Shown: positions 29,128-39,059 of the stretch, piece after piece
Layout: the number at the start of each line of letters is the position of its first letter
Numbering within the stretch: the first letter of the stretch is position 1
Source: Saccharomonospora sp. CUA-673
GTDB lineage: Bacteria; Actinomycetota; Actinomycetes; Mycobacteriales; Pseudonocardiaceae
Length of the DNA stretch: 53,256 nt
Reading direction: 5' to 3'
NCBI RefSeq assembly: GCF_001942305.1
Contig: NZ_MKKE01000029.1
Span: forward strand, 1-53,256
Program-made: the position numbers and the translations under genes
Notes under the pieces: generated by a model
Seen by the model: only the letters and a program-made list of their open reading frames with translations
What the model was told of the DNA's origin: nothing
The model's database searches: none

Positions 29128-29955
29128 GTGAAGCGCGCATGGACACTGCTCACCGTCTTCCCGGCCGCCGCGGCGCTGCTCGCGGCCTGCGGCGCCGGCA
29201 CCCTCGACCAGGGGGAAGGTTCCGACTCCGACTCCGCTTCCGCGGTCGAACAGCTCCGCGTGCAGGTCGAGCAGGAGCTCCCGCACGACGTGACGGCGTT
29301 CACCCAGGGTCTCGAGTTCCTCGGCGACACCCTGTACGAGGGCACGGGCCTCAACGGCGAGTCGCGCATCACGGCCGGCCCTGCCGGTGCCGAGCCCGAG
29401 GTGCGCAAGGACCTGCCGGACGAGCTGTTCGGCGAGGGCATCACGGTCACCGAGTCACGGGTGTGGCAGCTCACGTGGACCAGCGGCATCGCCATCGAAC
29501 GCGACCCCGACACGCTCGAGGAGCGGCGGCGCGTGTCCTACGACGGCGAGGGCTGGGGCCTGTGCGACCAGGGCGGCGACCGGGACGAGCGGCTCGTGAT
29601 GAGCAACGGCTCGGCGACGCTGACGTTCCGCGACCCCGAGACGTTCGATGTGACCGGCTCGGTCGAGGTCACCGAGGACGGCGAGCCGCTCGACCAGCTC
29701 AACGAGCTCGAATGCGTCGGCGGCGTCGACGGCGACGTGTACGCCAACCTCTGGCACTCCGACGGCATCGTGCGGATCGACCCCGACAGCGGCCACGTCA
29801 CGGCCAGGATCGACGCCTCCGGGCTGCTCACCGACGCCGAGGCCGCCGACGCCGACGTGCTCAACGGCATCGCCGCCTACCCCGATTCGGATCAGTTTTT
29901 GATCACCGGCAAGTTGTGGCCGAAGATGTTCCGGGTCACGTTCGTCCCGGCCTGA
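29128..29955 (+). CDS. glutaminyl-peptide cyclotransferase lipoprotein
   Basis: A 275-residue protein with a lipoprotein signal: hydrophobic N terminus ending ALLAACGAG, where Cys would be lipidated. The body is the plant-type glutaminyl cyclase family (PF05096): DVTAFTQGLEFLGDTLYEGTG, QLNELECVGGVDGDVYANLW and DVLNGIAAYPDSDQFLITGKLWPKMF. It forms N-terminal pyroglutamate on exported proteins. GTG 29128 lies seven bases after CAGGCT (29115-29120). Divergent from DUF3027. Confidence 0.92.
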   Translation: MKRAWTLLTVFPAAAALLAACGAGTLDQGEGSDSDSASAVEQLRVQVEQELPHDVTAFTQGLEFLGDTLYEGTGLNGESRITAGPAGAEPEVRKDLPDELFGEGITVTESRVWQLTWTSGIAIERDPDTLEERRRVSYDGEGWGLCDQGGDRDERLVMSNGSATLTFRDPETFDVTGSVEVTEDGEPLDQLNELECVGGVDGDVYANLWHSDGIVRIDPDSGHVTARIDASGLLTDAEAADADVLNGIAAYPDSDQFLITGKLWPKMFRVTFVPA

Positions 29956-30006
29956 GGACGGACGTCACCCGAACGCGGCGGCGGCGAGTACGGCAGGATT
30001 GCGCAC

Positions 30007-31947
30007 ATGGGGAACAAGCGGGGCAAGCGCAGGTGGACACCCGAACCGGGTGCAGCCACACCGCCCGCGGACCGCACCCGGAAACAGGAGCCCCCGCCGC
30101 CCCCGCAAGCGCCCCAGCAGCCCGCTCAGCCTCCCCGCACACCCCCGCGCCAGCCTCCGTGGCAAGGACCGCCGCAACAAGGTCCGCCGCAGCAGGGTCC
30201 GCCGCAGCAGGGTCCGCCCGACCCGCCTCCGGTGACGGCCGACAACGCGCCGACCGGTGCCGTGCCGCAGCCCCCGCGCGGCGCCCGCCAGTACCCGCCC
30301 CGCCCGTGGGACCACGGCCCGGGGCAGCAGCCGAACCAGCGGCAGCGGCCCGATCACGGCGATTTCGGCGACTACTACGACACCGGCGGCTACCCGCCCG
30401 ATCCGGCCAGGGCCGAACGCCCGACGGAACCGCAGCCGGAACCGGAGGGACAGGCCCGCGCCGAGCACGGCTTCGAGGGCACCCCGAAGGCCCCGCGCAA
30501 GCTGACCGTCACCCGCGTCGCCGCGTGGCGCGGCAAGGAGTTGTCGGGCAAGGCCGTCGGCGCGTTCCAACGCGCGACCAAGGCCGACGGGGCCGACAAG
30601 TCCGGACTGACGTCGCTGACGTACGCGGTGATGCTCAACTACGCCAGCGACGCGGCGATGGCCGTGGCGCTGGCCAACACGTTGTTCTTCGCCGCGACCA
30701 GCGGCGAGAGCCGCGGCAACGTCGCGCTGTACCTGCTGATCACCATCGCGCCGTTCGCACTCGTGGCCCCGGTGATCGGGCCCGCGTTGGACCGCATCCA
30801 ACGCGGCCGCAGACTCGCGATGGCGGTGGCCTCGGCGGGTCAGCTGCTCATGTGCGTGCTGATGGCGCTGAACTTCGACAACTGGATCCTCTACCCGGCG
30901 GCGCTGGGCAAGATGGTGCTGTCCAAGTCGTTCATGGTCCTCAAGGCGGCCGTGACGCCACGGGTGCTGCCACCCGAGATCACGCTGTCGAAGACCAACG
31001 CGCGGCTCACCGTGTTCGGCCTCATCGCGGGCGGCGCGTTCGGCGCGGTCGCCGCCGGATTCAACTCGCTGTTCGGTTCCGCGGCGGCGCTGTGGTTCAC
31101 CGCGATCATCTGCGGCGTCGGCGCCTACCAGGCGATGCGCATCCCGTCGTGGGTCGAGGTGACCGAGGGCGAGGTTCCCGCGTCGCTGACCGACCAGTCA
31201 TCGGCGCCACAGGGCAGACCCGCCAAGCCCAAACGCACGCCGATGAGTCATCACACGACCATCGCGTTGTGGGGCAACGGCACGATCCGGGTGCTCACCG
31301 GGTTCCTGATGATGTTCGCGGCGTTCGCCGTGAAGGAACAGACCGAGGCCGGCGCCTACAGCCCGTTCATGCAGCTCGTGATGCTCGGCGTGATCGGCGG
31401 GGCGGCCGGTGCGGGCGGGTTCCTCGGCAACGCCATCGGCTCGCGGATGCAGTTCGGCAAACCGGACCAGGTGATCCTCGTCTGCGTGGCCTCGGCGTTG
31501 GCGTCGACGATCCTGGCCGCGCTGATCGCCGGTCTGGCGACGGCCGCGGTCGTCGGCCTGGTCGGCGCGACCGCGAGCGCACTGGCGAAGAACTCCCTGG
31601 ACGCCGTCATCCAGCAGGACATGCCGGAGGAGTCGCGGGCCTCGGCGTTCGGCCGGTCGGAGACCGTGCTGCAGCTGGCCTGGGTGTCCGGCGGCGCCGT
31701 CGGGCTGCTGCTGCCGCCGACGTACTGGATCGGCTTCCTCACCGTCTCGGGAATGCTGGCGGTGGGCCTGGCCCAGACGTGGCTGGTGCGCGGTGGCAAG
31801 ACGATGCTGCCCACGGTCGGCAAGGGCAAGATGGGCGGCACCCGCGGCAGGTCGGGCAAAACGGGCGGCCCCTCGGGCGGCGCGGGGACCAGCAACAAGG
31901 CCGGCTCTGCCGGCCCCGCGGCCGCCAGGTCGCCGCACGAGTCGTAA
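30007..31947 (+). CDS. MFS-type membrane protein with long proline/glutamine-rich N terminus
   Basis: 646 residues. Residues 1-150 are disordered, Pro/Gln-rich, with a GPPQQGPPQQGPPQQ tandem repeat encoded by near-identical 12-base units. From about residue 200 there are roughly twelve helices of the major facilitator type (SLTYAVMLNYASDAAMAVALA; PVIGPALDRIQRGRR is the loop 2-3 motif). It corresponds in position to mycobacterial Rv0876c. ATG 30007 is seven bases after CAGGAT. The DUF2771 lipoprotein gene follows directly, its promoter hexamer overlapping this stop codon. Substrate unknown. Confidence 0.85.
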   Translation: MGNKRGKRRWTPEPGAATPPADRTRKQEPPPPPQAPQQPAQPPRTPPRQPPWQGPPQQGPPQQGPPQQGPPDPPPVTADNAPTGAVPQPPRGARQYPPRPWDHGPGQQPNQRQRPDHGDFGDYYDTGGYPPDPARAERPTEPQPEPEGQARAEHGFEGTPKAPRKLTVTRVAAWRGKELSGKAVGAFQRATKADGADKSGLTSLTYAVMLNYASDAAMAVALANTLFFAATSGESRGNVALYLLITIAPFALVAPVIGPALDRIQRGRRLAMAVASAGQLLMCVLMALNFDNWILYPAALGKMVLSKSFMVLKAAVTPRVLPPEITLSKTNARLTVFGLIAGGAFGAVAAGFNSLFGSAAALWFTAIICGVGAYQAMRIPSWVEVTEGEVPASLTDQSSAPQGRPAKPKRTPMSHHTTIALWGNGTIRVLTGFLMMFAAFAVKEQTEAGAYSPFMQLVMLGVIGGAAGAGGFLGNAIGSRMQFGKPDQVILVCVASALASTILAALIAGLATAAVVGLVGATASALAKNSLDAVIQQDMPEESRASAFGRSETVLQLAWVSGGAVGLLLPPTYWIGFLTVSGMLAVGLAQTWLVRGGKTMLPTVGKGKMGGTRGRSGKTGGPSGGAGTSNKAGSAGPAAARSPHES

Positions 31948-31957
31948 TCTGAGACCT

Positions 31958-32449
31958 ATGCGACGAGCTGTAGGAGTTGTCCTGGCGGGCGCCGCGTTGG
32001 CCTTGACCGGATGTTCGGAGCACCAGCCGGAGGTCACGTTCTACGCCGACGGCCAGAGCACGGCCGCCGCACCGATGGTCTACTGCGACGAGATCGTGTC
32101 CGACTGCCAGGACCAGGGTCCGCCGATCGACCTCGACGTGCGCCCCGGCCAGCCGGTGCAGATCTCGTTGCCGTCCGAGGCGGTCGACACCCCGTGGGTG
32201 ATCATCGTCCAGTACTTCAACCCCGAGACCGGTGAGGAAACGCTCGAGCAGGAGGCGTTCACCGACGGCCAGCGTTACGCCTACACGGCGACGCCGCCCA
32301 CCGACCAGGACCGCGTCGCCGTCGTCGAGATCCAGCAGATCGGCGCCGCCTACGCCGCCGACCAGGAGGGCACGCCGCTCGCCGACGAGGACGGCCAGCC
32401 GCAGCTCGTCGCCCGCGCCGTCTGGTCGCTGCAGAACTCGCAGAACTGA
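31958..32449 (+). CDS. DUF2771 lipoprotein
   Basis: A 163-residue protein with a lipobox (LALTGCSE) at residues 13-20, matching DUF2771 (EVTFYADGQSTAAAPMVYCD; an immunoglobulin-like fold is likely). Anchored outside the membrane; role unknown. TAATCT at 31945-31950 overlaps the preceding stop codon and is seven bases before the ATG, so this gene may have its own leaderless promoter as well as read-through from the MFS gene. Confidence 0.88.
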   Translation: MRRAVGVVLAGAALALTGCSEHQPEVTFYADGQSTAAAPMVYCDEIVSDCQDQGPPIDLDVRPGQPVQISLPSEAVDTPWVIIVQYFNPETGEETLEQEAFTDGQRYAYTATPPTDQDRVAVVEIQQIGAAYAADQEGTPLADEDGQPQLVARAVWSLQNSQN

Positions 32450-32459
32450 CTTGCAGGCC

Positions 32460-33356
32460 GTGACCGACCTTGACGACGCGCTGGCCGTGGCCGCGCGACA
32501 CGGGCTGCAGCTCGACCCCGCCACCGCACGTGTCGAGGAAGCCGGTCTGGACTACCGCGTCGTGCTGGCCGACGACAGCGCCCACACCCGGTGGGTCCTG
32601 CGCCTGCCGCGCCGGGACGACGTCTCCGAGGGCATCGACGAGGAGGCGCGGATCCTCGACGTCGTCGCGCCGCACCTGGCCGCCCGGGGCGTCGCCGTGC
32701 CCGACTGGCGCATCCGGTCCCGCGATCTCATCGCCTACCCGGCACTGCCCGGCGAGCCCGGACTGACGATCGACGCCGGCGAGCCGGAATGGCACATGGA
32801 CCCCGCAGACCCCGGCTATGCCGACCGGCTCGGCAGGCTGCTCGCCACCGTGCACACGATCCCCACGGCCGACGCGACCGCGGGCGGGATGCCGGCCCGT
32901 ACGCCCGACCAGGTCCGCCAGGCGTGGTCCGACGACATCGCCGCGGTGCTCGGCGCGTTTCCCGTCGCCGCCGCCCTGTCCGACTCGTGGCGGACGTGGC
33001 TCGACGACGACACCTGCTGGCCCGACCGCACCGTTCCGACCCACGGCGAGATCTACCCCGCGCATCTGCTGTTCGCCGAGGACGGCGCCATCACCGGGGT
33101 GCTCGACTGGACCACCGCGCGCGTCGACGACCCGGCACGCGACCTGGCCGCCCAGTACGGGGCCGCGGGCGAGGACATGCTGCAGCGGACGCTGGAGGCC
33201 TACGCCGACGCGGGCGGGCAGGTGCACGCGGGCCTGGCCGCGCAGGCGCGCCACCTGTGGGACGCCTCGCCGATCGGCTATGCCCTGTACGCGCTCACCA
33301 CCGGCGAACAGCAGCACCTCGACGAGGCCGCCGCCATGCTGAACCCGACGGACTGA
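32460..33356 (+). CDS. macrolide 2'-phosphotransferase-like kinase
   Basis: 298 residues from GTG 32460 (TTG 32451 is an alternative). Protein-kinase-like APH fold: ATP site VLRLPRRDDV, catalytic loop THGEIYPAHLLF near residue 200 and the Mg-binding GVLDWTTARVDDPARDL. This order and wording match Mph macrolide kinases, but the catalytic loop reads HGE where Mph and APH enzymes have HGD. It may be an intrinsic resistance enzyme or act on another hydroxyl substrate. It starts 10 bases after the DUF2771 stop and ends at a strong terminator. Confidence 0.8.
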   Translation: MTDLDDALAVAARHGLQLDPATARVEEAGLDYRVVLADDSAHTRWVLRLPRRDDVSEGIDEEARILDVVAPHLAARGVAVPDWRIRSRDLIAYPALPGEPGLTIDAGEPEWHMDPADPGYADRLGRLLATVHTIPTADATAGGMPARTPDQVRQAWSDDIAAVLGAFPVAAALSDSWRTWLDDDTCWPDRTVPTHGEIYPAHLLFAEDGAITGVLDWTTARVDDPARDLAAQYGAAGEDMLQRTLEAYADAGGQVHAGLAAQARHLWDASPIGYALYALTTGEQQHLDEAAAMLNPTD

Positions 33357-33384
33357 CGGACCCGACACCTCGAACCCGGCAACG

Positions 33385-33424
33385 ACGACGAACCCCGCAC
33401 CGAGCGGGTGCCGGGGTTCGTCGT
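33385..33424. terminator. bidirectional terminator between the kinase and cspB
   Basis: ACGACGAACCCCG...CACC pairs with GGTG...CGGGGTTCGTCGT around a four-base loop, with one bulged C. It lies between convergent genes. Confidence 0.85.
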
Positions 33425-33469
33425 GTCCGGGTCTCTTACAGGCCTGCGCTCGTCAGGGATCCGCGCTGG

Positions 33470-33856
33470 TCAGGGATCGAGGTCGCGGGCGACGGCGCGC
33501 ATAACCTCGGCGATGCGCTTGACCTTCTTGCGGTCCGGGTAGCGGCCCCTGCGCAGTTCGGGCTGCACGTTGCTCTCCAACAACTTGATCATGTCGTCGA
33601 CGAGGCCGTGCAGCTCCTCGGCGGGTCGCCGGCGTGCCTCGGCGACCGACGGCGGCGGGTCGAGCAGACGCACCGACAGCGCCTGCGGACCCCGGCGGCC
33701 GTCGGCGACACCGAACTCCAGTCGCTGGCCGGATTTGAGGGACTCCACGCCCTCCGGCAACGCGGCCTTCCGAATGAAGACGTCCGCGCCACCGTCCTGG
33801 GTGACGAACCCGAACCCCTTGTCCGCGTCGTACCACTTGACCTTGCCGGTCGGCAC
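33470..33856 (-). CDS. cspB: cold shock domain protein with C-terminal extension
   Basis: 128 residues from GTG 33856. The first 67 residues are a cold shock domain: [16 protein letters not shown] contains RNP1 (KGFGFV) and ADVFIRK is RNP2 with I-R replacing the usual V-H. A basic extension of about 60 residues follows, as in mycobacterial CspB, which sits at the same place in that gene order. It would bind single-stranded RNA or DNA. Confidence 0.92.
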   Translation of the reverse strand: MPTGKVKWYDADKGFGFVTQDGGADVFIRKAALPEGVESLKSGQRLEFGVADGRRGPQALSVRLLDPPPSVAEARRRPAEELHGLVDDMIKLLESNVQPELRRGRYPDRKKVKRIAEVMRAVARDLDP

Positions 33857-34020
33857 TACCCTCACCGTTCCTTCGCTGCTCTGACAGCGGCCGGGGCTGC
33901 CCTGCCCCCGCCGCATGACGAACGCGCCCCAGGTCTGCGTACCCAGGACGCGCGTGCCGTCCAGCTTATCTCGCCACACACGGTGCATACCAGGACAGTG
34001 CAGCCTCTACGATGGCGTAC

Positions 34021-34254
34021 ATGGAGACCGCCACCCCGAACACGCCGAAGACCGACCACGGCAAGCCGCTGCTGATGCGACTGGGCGTCGGCCTTTTCGC
34101 GATCGGCATGGTCGCCGTGCTCGCCGTGTTCATCCTGTTCGCCGCGGGGATGGACGAACTGCCCGTGTGGCTGTCGGTCGCCGCCGTGGTCATCACGCCG
34201 TTGGGCCTCGCGTTGGGCCTGTACGCCCTGGTCCGCGAGCACCGCGGCAAGTAG
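34021..34254 (+). CDS. small two-helix membrane protein
   Basis: 77 residues: a short polar N terminus, then two hydrophobic segments (LGVGLFAIGMVAVLAVFILF; LSVAAVVITPLGLALGLYAL) and a basic tail. I do not recognise a named family; mycobacteria have a small membrane protein at the equivalent position. ATG 34021 is preferred over ATG 34012 because TACGAT (34008-34013) lies seven bases before it. It is divergent from cspB. Confidence 0.75.
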   Translation: METATPNTPKTDHGKPLLMRLGVGLFAIGMVAVLAVFILFAAGMDELPVWLSVAAVVITPLGLALGLYALVREHRGK

Positions 34255-34283
34255 ACCGCCCGGCCCCGTTCGCCCGGCCCTGT

Positions 34284-34901
34284 TCAGCCGATCCAGCCTC
34301 GGAGCCAGTCCGCGAACTCGGTCAGCGAGTCCAGCACGATCTCGGCCCCGGCCTCGACGAGCTCCTCGCGCGAGCACGGTCCGCTGACGACGCCGACCGC
34401 CACGGCGCCCGCGGCCTGTGCGCCGCGCATGTCCCCGATGTGATCGCCGACATAGATCGACGCCCGGTGCTCGGTCAGCGCGGCCGCCTTGCCGGTGGAC
34501 CACAGATCGCCCACGAGCGTGTCGACGGGCAGGTCGAGCGCCTTGACGTGCAGATCGGCGTTGGGGCCGTACTTGCCGGTGACGACGAGCGTGGTCGCAC
34601 CCAGCTCGTGCACCACGTCCAGGGCCTCCCGCGCGCCCGGCAGCGCCACGGTCTGCGGGATGACGGTCTCCGGGTAGCTCGCGCGGAACTGGGTGATCAG
34701 GTCGGGAATACGGTCCTCGGGCGCCCCGAACCCACGAAGCGTGTGGTCGAGCGGCGGGCCGAGGTGCTCGGCGAAGTGCGCCCCGTCGAGCGGCAGATCG
34801 TTGTCCGCACCGAGTCGGTCCATCGCCGCGGCCATCCCGGGCCGCGGATCGATCAACGTCATGTCCAGGTCGAATCCCACGCAGGTCAGCACTCCCACCA
34901 C
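34284..34901 (-). CDS. HAD family hydrolase (phosphoglycolate phosphatase-like)
   Basis: 205 residues. Motif I GFDLDMTLID near the N terminus supplies the nucleophilic aspartate, LVVTGKYG holds the motif II threonine and the lysine, and YVGDHIGDMRGA is motif IV. A helical cap lies between motif I and II (C1 type, Gph/PGP-like). Small-molecule phosphatase, substrate unknown. Start among clustered GTG codons at 34892-34901 is uncertain. Confidence 0.88.
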   Translation of the reverse strand: MVGVLTCVGFDLDMTLIDPRPGMAAAMDRLGADNDLPLDGAHFAEHLGPPLDHTLRGFGAPEDRIPDLITQFRASYPETVIPQTVALPGAREALDVVHELGATTLVVTGKYGPNADLHVKALDLPVDTLVGDLWSTGKAAALTEHRASIYVGDHIGDMRGAQAAGAVAVGVVSGPCSREELVEAGAEIVLDSLTEFADWLRGWIG

Positions 34902-34968
34902 GGTAATCCCCTCACGCCGCGAACGGCCCGAGGGCTCGGGGCCGGGCTTGCTCGGGGACGCGGTGCGG

Positions 34969-36609
34969 TCAGGCCGTCGACGGGCGTTTCAGACCCAGGA
35001 GCCCCTCGGCGGTCTCGCGCATCTCGACCTTGCGGACCTTGCCGGTGACCGTCATGGGGAACTCGTCGACGACGTGCACGTACCGCGGCACCTTGTAGTG
35101 GGCGAGCTTGCCGGAGCAGAACTCGCGCAACGCCTCCGCGGTCAGCGGCTCGGCGCCCTCACGCATCCGCACCCACGCCATCAGCTCCTCGCCGTACCGG
35201 TCGTCCGGCACACCGATCACCTGCGCGTCCAGGATGTCCGGATGCGTGTAGAGGAACTCCTCGATCTCCCGCGGGTAGATGTTCTCGCCGCCGCGGATCA
35301 CCATGTCCTTGATGCGGCCCGTGATGTTGACGTAGCCCTCGTCGTCCATCACGCCGAGGTCGCCGGTGTGCATCCACCGCGCGGCGTCGATGGCCTCGGC
35401 GGTCTTGTCCGGTTCCTCCCAGTAACCCAGCATCACCGAGTACCCGCGGGTGCACAGCTCGCCCGGCTCACCGCGCGGCACGGTACGGCCCGTGGCCGGG
35501 TCGACGATCTTCACCTCCAGGTGCGGGCCCACCCTGCCCACAGTGGACACCCGGCGTTCGATCGAGTCGTCGGCCCGCGTCTGCGTCGACACCGGCGACG
35601 TCTCGGTCATGCCGTAGCAGATCGACACCTCCGTCATGCCCATCCGCTCGATCACCTGCTTCATCACCTCGACCGGACACGGAGATCCCGCCATGATCCC
35701 GGTGCGCAGGGTCGACAGGTCGTAGGAGTCGAACTCCGGCTCGGCCAGCTCGGCGATGAACATCGTCGGCACGCCGTACAGCGAGGTACACCGCTCGGCC
35801 TGGACCGCGTCGAGTGTCGACTTCGGGTCGAAGCCCGGCGCCGGGATGACCATGCATGCACCGTGCGTGGTGGCGGCCAGATTTCCCATCACCATGCCGA
35901 AGCAGTGGTAGAACGGCACCGGGATGCAGATCCGGTCGGCCTCGGTGTAATTGCACAGTTCGCCGACGGAGAAGCCGTTGTTGAGAATGTTGTGATGCGA
36001 GAGCGTCGCACCCTTCGGGAATCCCGTCGTGCCCGAGGTGTACTGGATGTTGATCGGGTCGTCGGCGCTCAGCTCGGCCGCCGCGGCGGCGAGCGCCGCC
36101 GCATCGGCCGGCGTCGCCGCCAGCTCCGTCCACTCGGCACCGCCGATGAACACGACGTCGGTCAGCGCCGAACAGCGCGGCCGGACCTCGGCGATCATCG
36201 CCGCGTAGTCGGAGGTCTTGAAACTCTCGGCCGACACGAGCAGGCGGATGCCCGCCTGGTTCAGCACGTACTCCAGCTCGTGCGACCGGTACGCCGGGTT
36301 GATGTTCACGAGGATGGCGCCGAGCTTCGCCGTCGCGTACTGCGTCAGCGTCCACTCCGGACAGTTCGGCGACCAGATGCCGACGCGGTCGCCCTTGCCG
36401 ACGCCCTTGGCGAGCAGGCCCGACGCGAGCGCGTCGACGTCGGCCTGGAACTCCCGATACGTCCACCGGCGTCCGGACGGCAGGTCGACCAGCGCGTCGC
36501 GCTCGCCGTGCGCCGCGACGGTGCGGTCGAGGTTCGCCCCGATGGTGTCGCCGAGCAGCGGGACGTCGGACGTTCCGGATGCGTAGCTGGGAACTGCGGG
36601 CGAAGGCAT
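34969..36609 (-). CDS. fatty acyl-CoA synthetase, AMP-binding family
   Basis: 546 residues; ATG 36609 chosen because GAGGAGG lies six bases upstream. ANL-superfamily motifs: [19 protein letters not shown] (P-loop), [32 protein letters not shown] and the catalytic lysine in [13 protein letters not shown]. It would activate medium- or long-chain fatty acids as acyl-AMP and then acyl-CoA. Length and wording are close to FadD35-like enzymes. It stands alone, divergent from phzF. Confidence 0.93.
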   Translation of the reverse strand: MPSPAVPSYASGTSDVPLLGDTIGANLDRTVAAHGERDALVDLPSGRRWTYREFQADVDALASGLLAKGVGKGDRVGIWSPNCPEWTLTQYATAKLGAILVNINPAYRSHELEYVLNQAGIRLLVSAESFKTSDYAAMIAEVRPRCSALTDVVFIGGAEWTELAATPADAAALAAAAAELSADDPINIQYTSGTTGFPKGATLSHHNILNNGFSVGELCNYTEADRICIPVPFYHCFGMVMGNLAATTHGACMVIPAPGFDPKSTLDAVQAERCTSLYGVPTMFIAELAEPEFDSYDLSTLRTGIMAGSPCPVEVMKQVIERMGMTEVSICYGMTETSPVSTQTRADDSIERRVSTVGRVGPHLEVKIVDPATGRTVPRGEPGELCTRGYSVMLGYWEEPDKTAEAIDAARWMHTGDLGVMDDEGYVNITGRIKDMVIRGGENIYPREIEEFLYTHPDILDAQVIGVPDDRYGEELMAWVRMREGAEPLTAEALREFCSGKLAHYKVPRYVHVVDEFPMTVTGKVRKVEMRETAEGLLGLKRPSTA

Positions 36610-36701
36610 GGTCACCCTCCTCGGGGCGTCGTCGTCGACGGGTCCGCCGGCCAGTCTAGGGACCCTGGCGGCCCGGGACCATGGCTCACTAGGGTGCCGA
36701 C

Positions 36702-37478
36702 ATGCGCCTGTACGTGGTCGACTCGTTCACCGACACCCCGTTCCGCGGCAATCCCGCCGCGGTCGTCCTGCTCGACGAGCCCGCCGACGAGACGTGGATG
36801 CAGTCGGTCGCCGCGGAGATGAAGCACGCCGAGACCGCCTTCGTGGTCACCACGCGGGAGCCGAAACCGCTGCGCTGGTTCACCCCGACGACCGAGGTGC
36901 CGCTGTGCGGGCACGCGACCCTCGCGACCGCGCACGTGCTCGGCGGGGAGCAGACGTTCACGACCGCGTCCGGGTCGCTGCAGTGCACGCCGTCCGAGGG
37001 CGGTATCGACATGCGGCTGCCCGTCGACCCGCCGACGCAGGTCGTGGACCCCGGCGATGTCGACATCTCGACCGCGCTGCCCGCGCTGCCGGTGGCGGAG
37101 CTGCGGCGCAGCGGCGGCGGGTTCCTGCTGGTCGTCACCGACGACCCGGCCACCGTGCGCACCTGCGAGCCGAACCTCGACGCCCTCGCCGCCCTGCCCG
37201 ACGACTCGGTGATCGTCACCGCCGCCGGGGAGGCCGGCGGCGCGGTGGATTTCGTCAGCCGGATGTTCGCGCCGGCGATCGGTATCCCGGAGGACCCGGT
37301 GACGGGCGCGGCGCACTGCGTGCTCGCGCCGTACTGGTCGGAACGGCTGGGCCGCGGCGACCTCACCGGCTACCAGGCGTCGGCGCGCGGCGGCACCGTC
37401 CGCACGCGTCTCGACGGCGAGCACGTCGTGCTCACCGGCACCGCGGTCACCGTCGTCGAGGGCGAACTGCGGGCCTAG
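36702..37478 (+). CDS. PhzF family isomerase
   Basis: 258 residues: [21 protein letters not shown] at the start, the catalytic glutamate in MKHAETAFV (about residue 46), [18 protein letters not shown] and [16 protein letters not shown]. This two-lobed diaminopimelate-epimerase-like fold is shared by phenazine PhzF and many uncharacterised isomerases; no phenazine genes are nearby, so a metabolic isomerase is more likely. TAGGGT (36690-36695) is six bases before the ATG (leaderless). Confidence 0.92.
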   Translation: MRLYVVDSFTDTPFRGNPAAVVLLDEPADETWMQSVAAEMKHAETAFVVTTREPKPLRWFTPTTEVPLCGHATLATAHVLGGEQTFTTASGSLQCTPSEGGIDMRLPVDPPTQVVDPGDVDISTALPALPVAELRRSGGGFLLVVTDDPATVRTCEPNLDALAALPDDSVIVTAAGEAGGAVDFVSRMFAPAIGIPEDPVTGAAHCVLAPYWSERLGRGDLTGYQASARGGTVRTRLDGEHVVLTGTAVTVVEGELRA

Positions 37479-37497
37479 TTTCGAGCCGGTTCGTCCC

Positions 37498-37534
37498 CAC
37501 CCCGACGTCCGGCCTTCCGACGAACGTCGGGGTG
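37498..37534 (+). terminator. terminator after phzF
   Basis: CACCCCGACGT pairs with ACGTCGGGGTG across a 15-base loop, 20 bases after the phzF stop. Confidence 0.75.
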
Positions 37535-37629
37535 TTCGGCAGTGTTCACGTGCGCGTGGTGTGCCCGCCATCCGGACCTGCCTACGGTTCGCAGCGACCG
37601 GCACGACCGCCGAACCGGGGAGCCCGCCG

Positions 37630-38481
37630 ATGCGACGTCTCGTCACCACACTCGTCACCGCCGTCCTCGCCGCGGGGCTCACGCCCGCCGCGCACGCCGG
37701 CCCACCGCCGGTGGAACTCCGCGTCGCCTCGTACAACATCCACGCGGGCATCGGCGCCGACGACGTCTTCGACGTCGACCGCACGGCGGCCGCGATCGCC
37801 GAGACCGGCGCGGATGTCGTGGCGTTGCAGGAGGTCGACAAGCACTGGGGCGAGCGCAGCGAGTACCGCTCGGTGATCGACGAACTCGCCGATCGACTCG
37901 ACATGCACGCCCGGTTCGCCCCGATCTACTCGCACGAACCGGACGAGTCGGACCAGCCGCGGCGCGAGTACGGCACGGCCGTGCTGTCGCGGTTCCCGAT
38001 CGCCGAGTTCACCAACCACGACCTCACCCGAATGTCCACACAGGACGGTGAGGAGGCGGAACCGGAGCCGATGCCCGGGTTCGCCGAGGTCGTCGTGCGG
38101 GCCCGCGGCGCGCTCGTGCACGTCTACTCGACGCACCTGGACTACCGCGGCGATCCCACCGTCCGCGAGATCCAGGTCGAGGAGACGCTCGACATCCTCG
38201 ACGACGCAGGCCCCTCACGGGTGCTGCTGGGCGATTTCAACGCCGAACCCGCCGACCCCGAGTTGGCTCCGTTGTGGACAGGCCTGACCGATGCGTTCGG
38301 GGCGGCCGGCGAGGGCGACGGTGGGACGTACCCCGTCGACGTGCCCGAGAAGCGCATCGACTACGCCGCCGTGTCGGACACCATCGACGTCCGCCACGCG
38401 TACGTCCCCGACTCGGAACTGGCAACCACAGCCTCGGACCACCGCCCGGTGGTCGCCGACCTCACCGTCCCCCGCCGCTGA
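37630..38481 (+). CDS. secreted endonuclease/exonuclease/phosphatase family protein
   Basis: 283 residues with a Sec signal peptide (RRLVTTLVTAVLAAGLTPAAHA, cleavage after AHA). The mature part is a DNase I-like phosphoesterase: ASYNIHAGIG, VVALQEVDKHWG (metal-binding glutamate), YSTHLDYRG, LLGDFNAEPADPEL and the final ASDHRPVVADL (catalytic histidine). It could hydrolyse phosphodiesters of nucleic acids, phosphoinositides or sphingolipids; the family is promiscuous. ATG 37630 follows GGGGAG. Confidence 0.92.
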   Translation: MRRLVTTLVTAVLAAGLTPAAHAGPPPVELRVASYNIHAGIGADDVFDVDRTAAAIAETGADVVALQEVDKHWGERSEYRSVIDELADRLDMHARFAPIYSHEPDESDQPRREYGTAVLSRFPIAEFTNHDLTRMSTQDGEEAEPEPMPGFAEVVVRARGALVHVYSTHLDYRGDPTVREIQVEETLDILDDAGPSRVLLGDFNAEPADPELAPLWTGLTDAFGAAGEGDGGTYPVDVPEKRIDYAAVSDTIDVRHAYVPDSELATTASDHRPVVADLTVPRR

Positions 38482-38483
38482 AT

Positions 38484-38588
38484 GCTCCCGAGGGCCCTTT
38501 GGTCGCTCGGATCAAGCACTGCCGCGCGGAGCGCGTCCGTTTGGGTGGCGGTGGGAGACGGGTGGGAGCGACTAATGTTCCCCTCGCG
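38484..38588. repeat. palindromic repeat R4 (long form, right arm decayed)
   Basis: Left arm GCTCCCGAGGGCCCTTTGG... (38484-38506) is intact; the right end (from 38568) is degenerate. The interior, read in reverse complement, closely follows R2, including CCACCCAAACGGAC and GCTCCGCG. It lies between convergent genes. Confidence 0.85.
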
Positions 38589-38603
38589 GTCCGCTGCAGC
38601 GGT

Positions 38604-38978
38604 TCAGCGGACGGGCACGATCTCCCGGCCGAGCGGCACGAGCGCCACGGGGACGAGCTTGAAGTTGGCGATCCCGAGCGGGATGCCGATGATCGTGATG
38701 CACAGCAGGGCGCCGGTGACGAGGTGTCCGAGGGCGAGCCAGAAACCGGCGACGATCACCCACAGGATGTTGCCGATCAGCGAGGGCACGCCCGCGTCCC
38801 GGCGGTCGACCAACGTGCGGCCGAACGGCCACAGCGCGTACCCCGCGAGGCGGAACGAGGCGAGCCCGAACGGGATCGTCACGATCAGGATGCAGCACAC
38901 GATTCCGGCGATCAGGTAGCCCAGCGCGAGCCAGAAGCCGGCGAGGACGAACCAGATCACGTTCAGCAGTAGCGTCAC
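38604..38978 (-). CDS. YccF domain membrane protein
   Basis: 124 residues from GTG 38978 made of two tandem YccF repeats: NVIWFVLAGFWLALGYL...IVTIPFGLASF and NILWVIVAGFWLALGHL...IIGIPLGIANF, each with a helix pair followed by a PLG/PFG turn. Inner-membrane protein of unknown function. The gene stands alone between repeat copies R4 and R5. Confidence 0.9.
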   Translation of the reverse strand: MTLLLNVIWFVLAGFWLALGYLIAGIVCCILIVTIPFGLASFRLAGYALWPFGRTLVDRRDAGVPSLIGNILWVIVAGFWLALGHLVTGALLCITIIGIPLGIANFKLVPVALVPLGREIVPVR

Positions 38979-39059
38979 AAGACCAAGTCTCCCCACCCGA
39001 CCCGCAACCCGCCATGAACCCCGAATGAGGACCCTTTCATCCCGCGGCCGAGTCGTGGT

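Noticed and set aside
37630..38481. PhzF and secreted phosphodiesterase as parts of a phenazine or other biosynthetic cluster
   Set aside because: No other biosynthetic genes are near, and a terminator separates the two.
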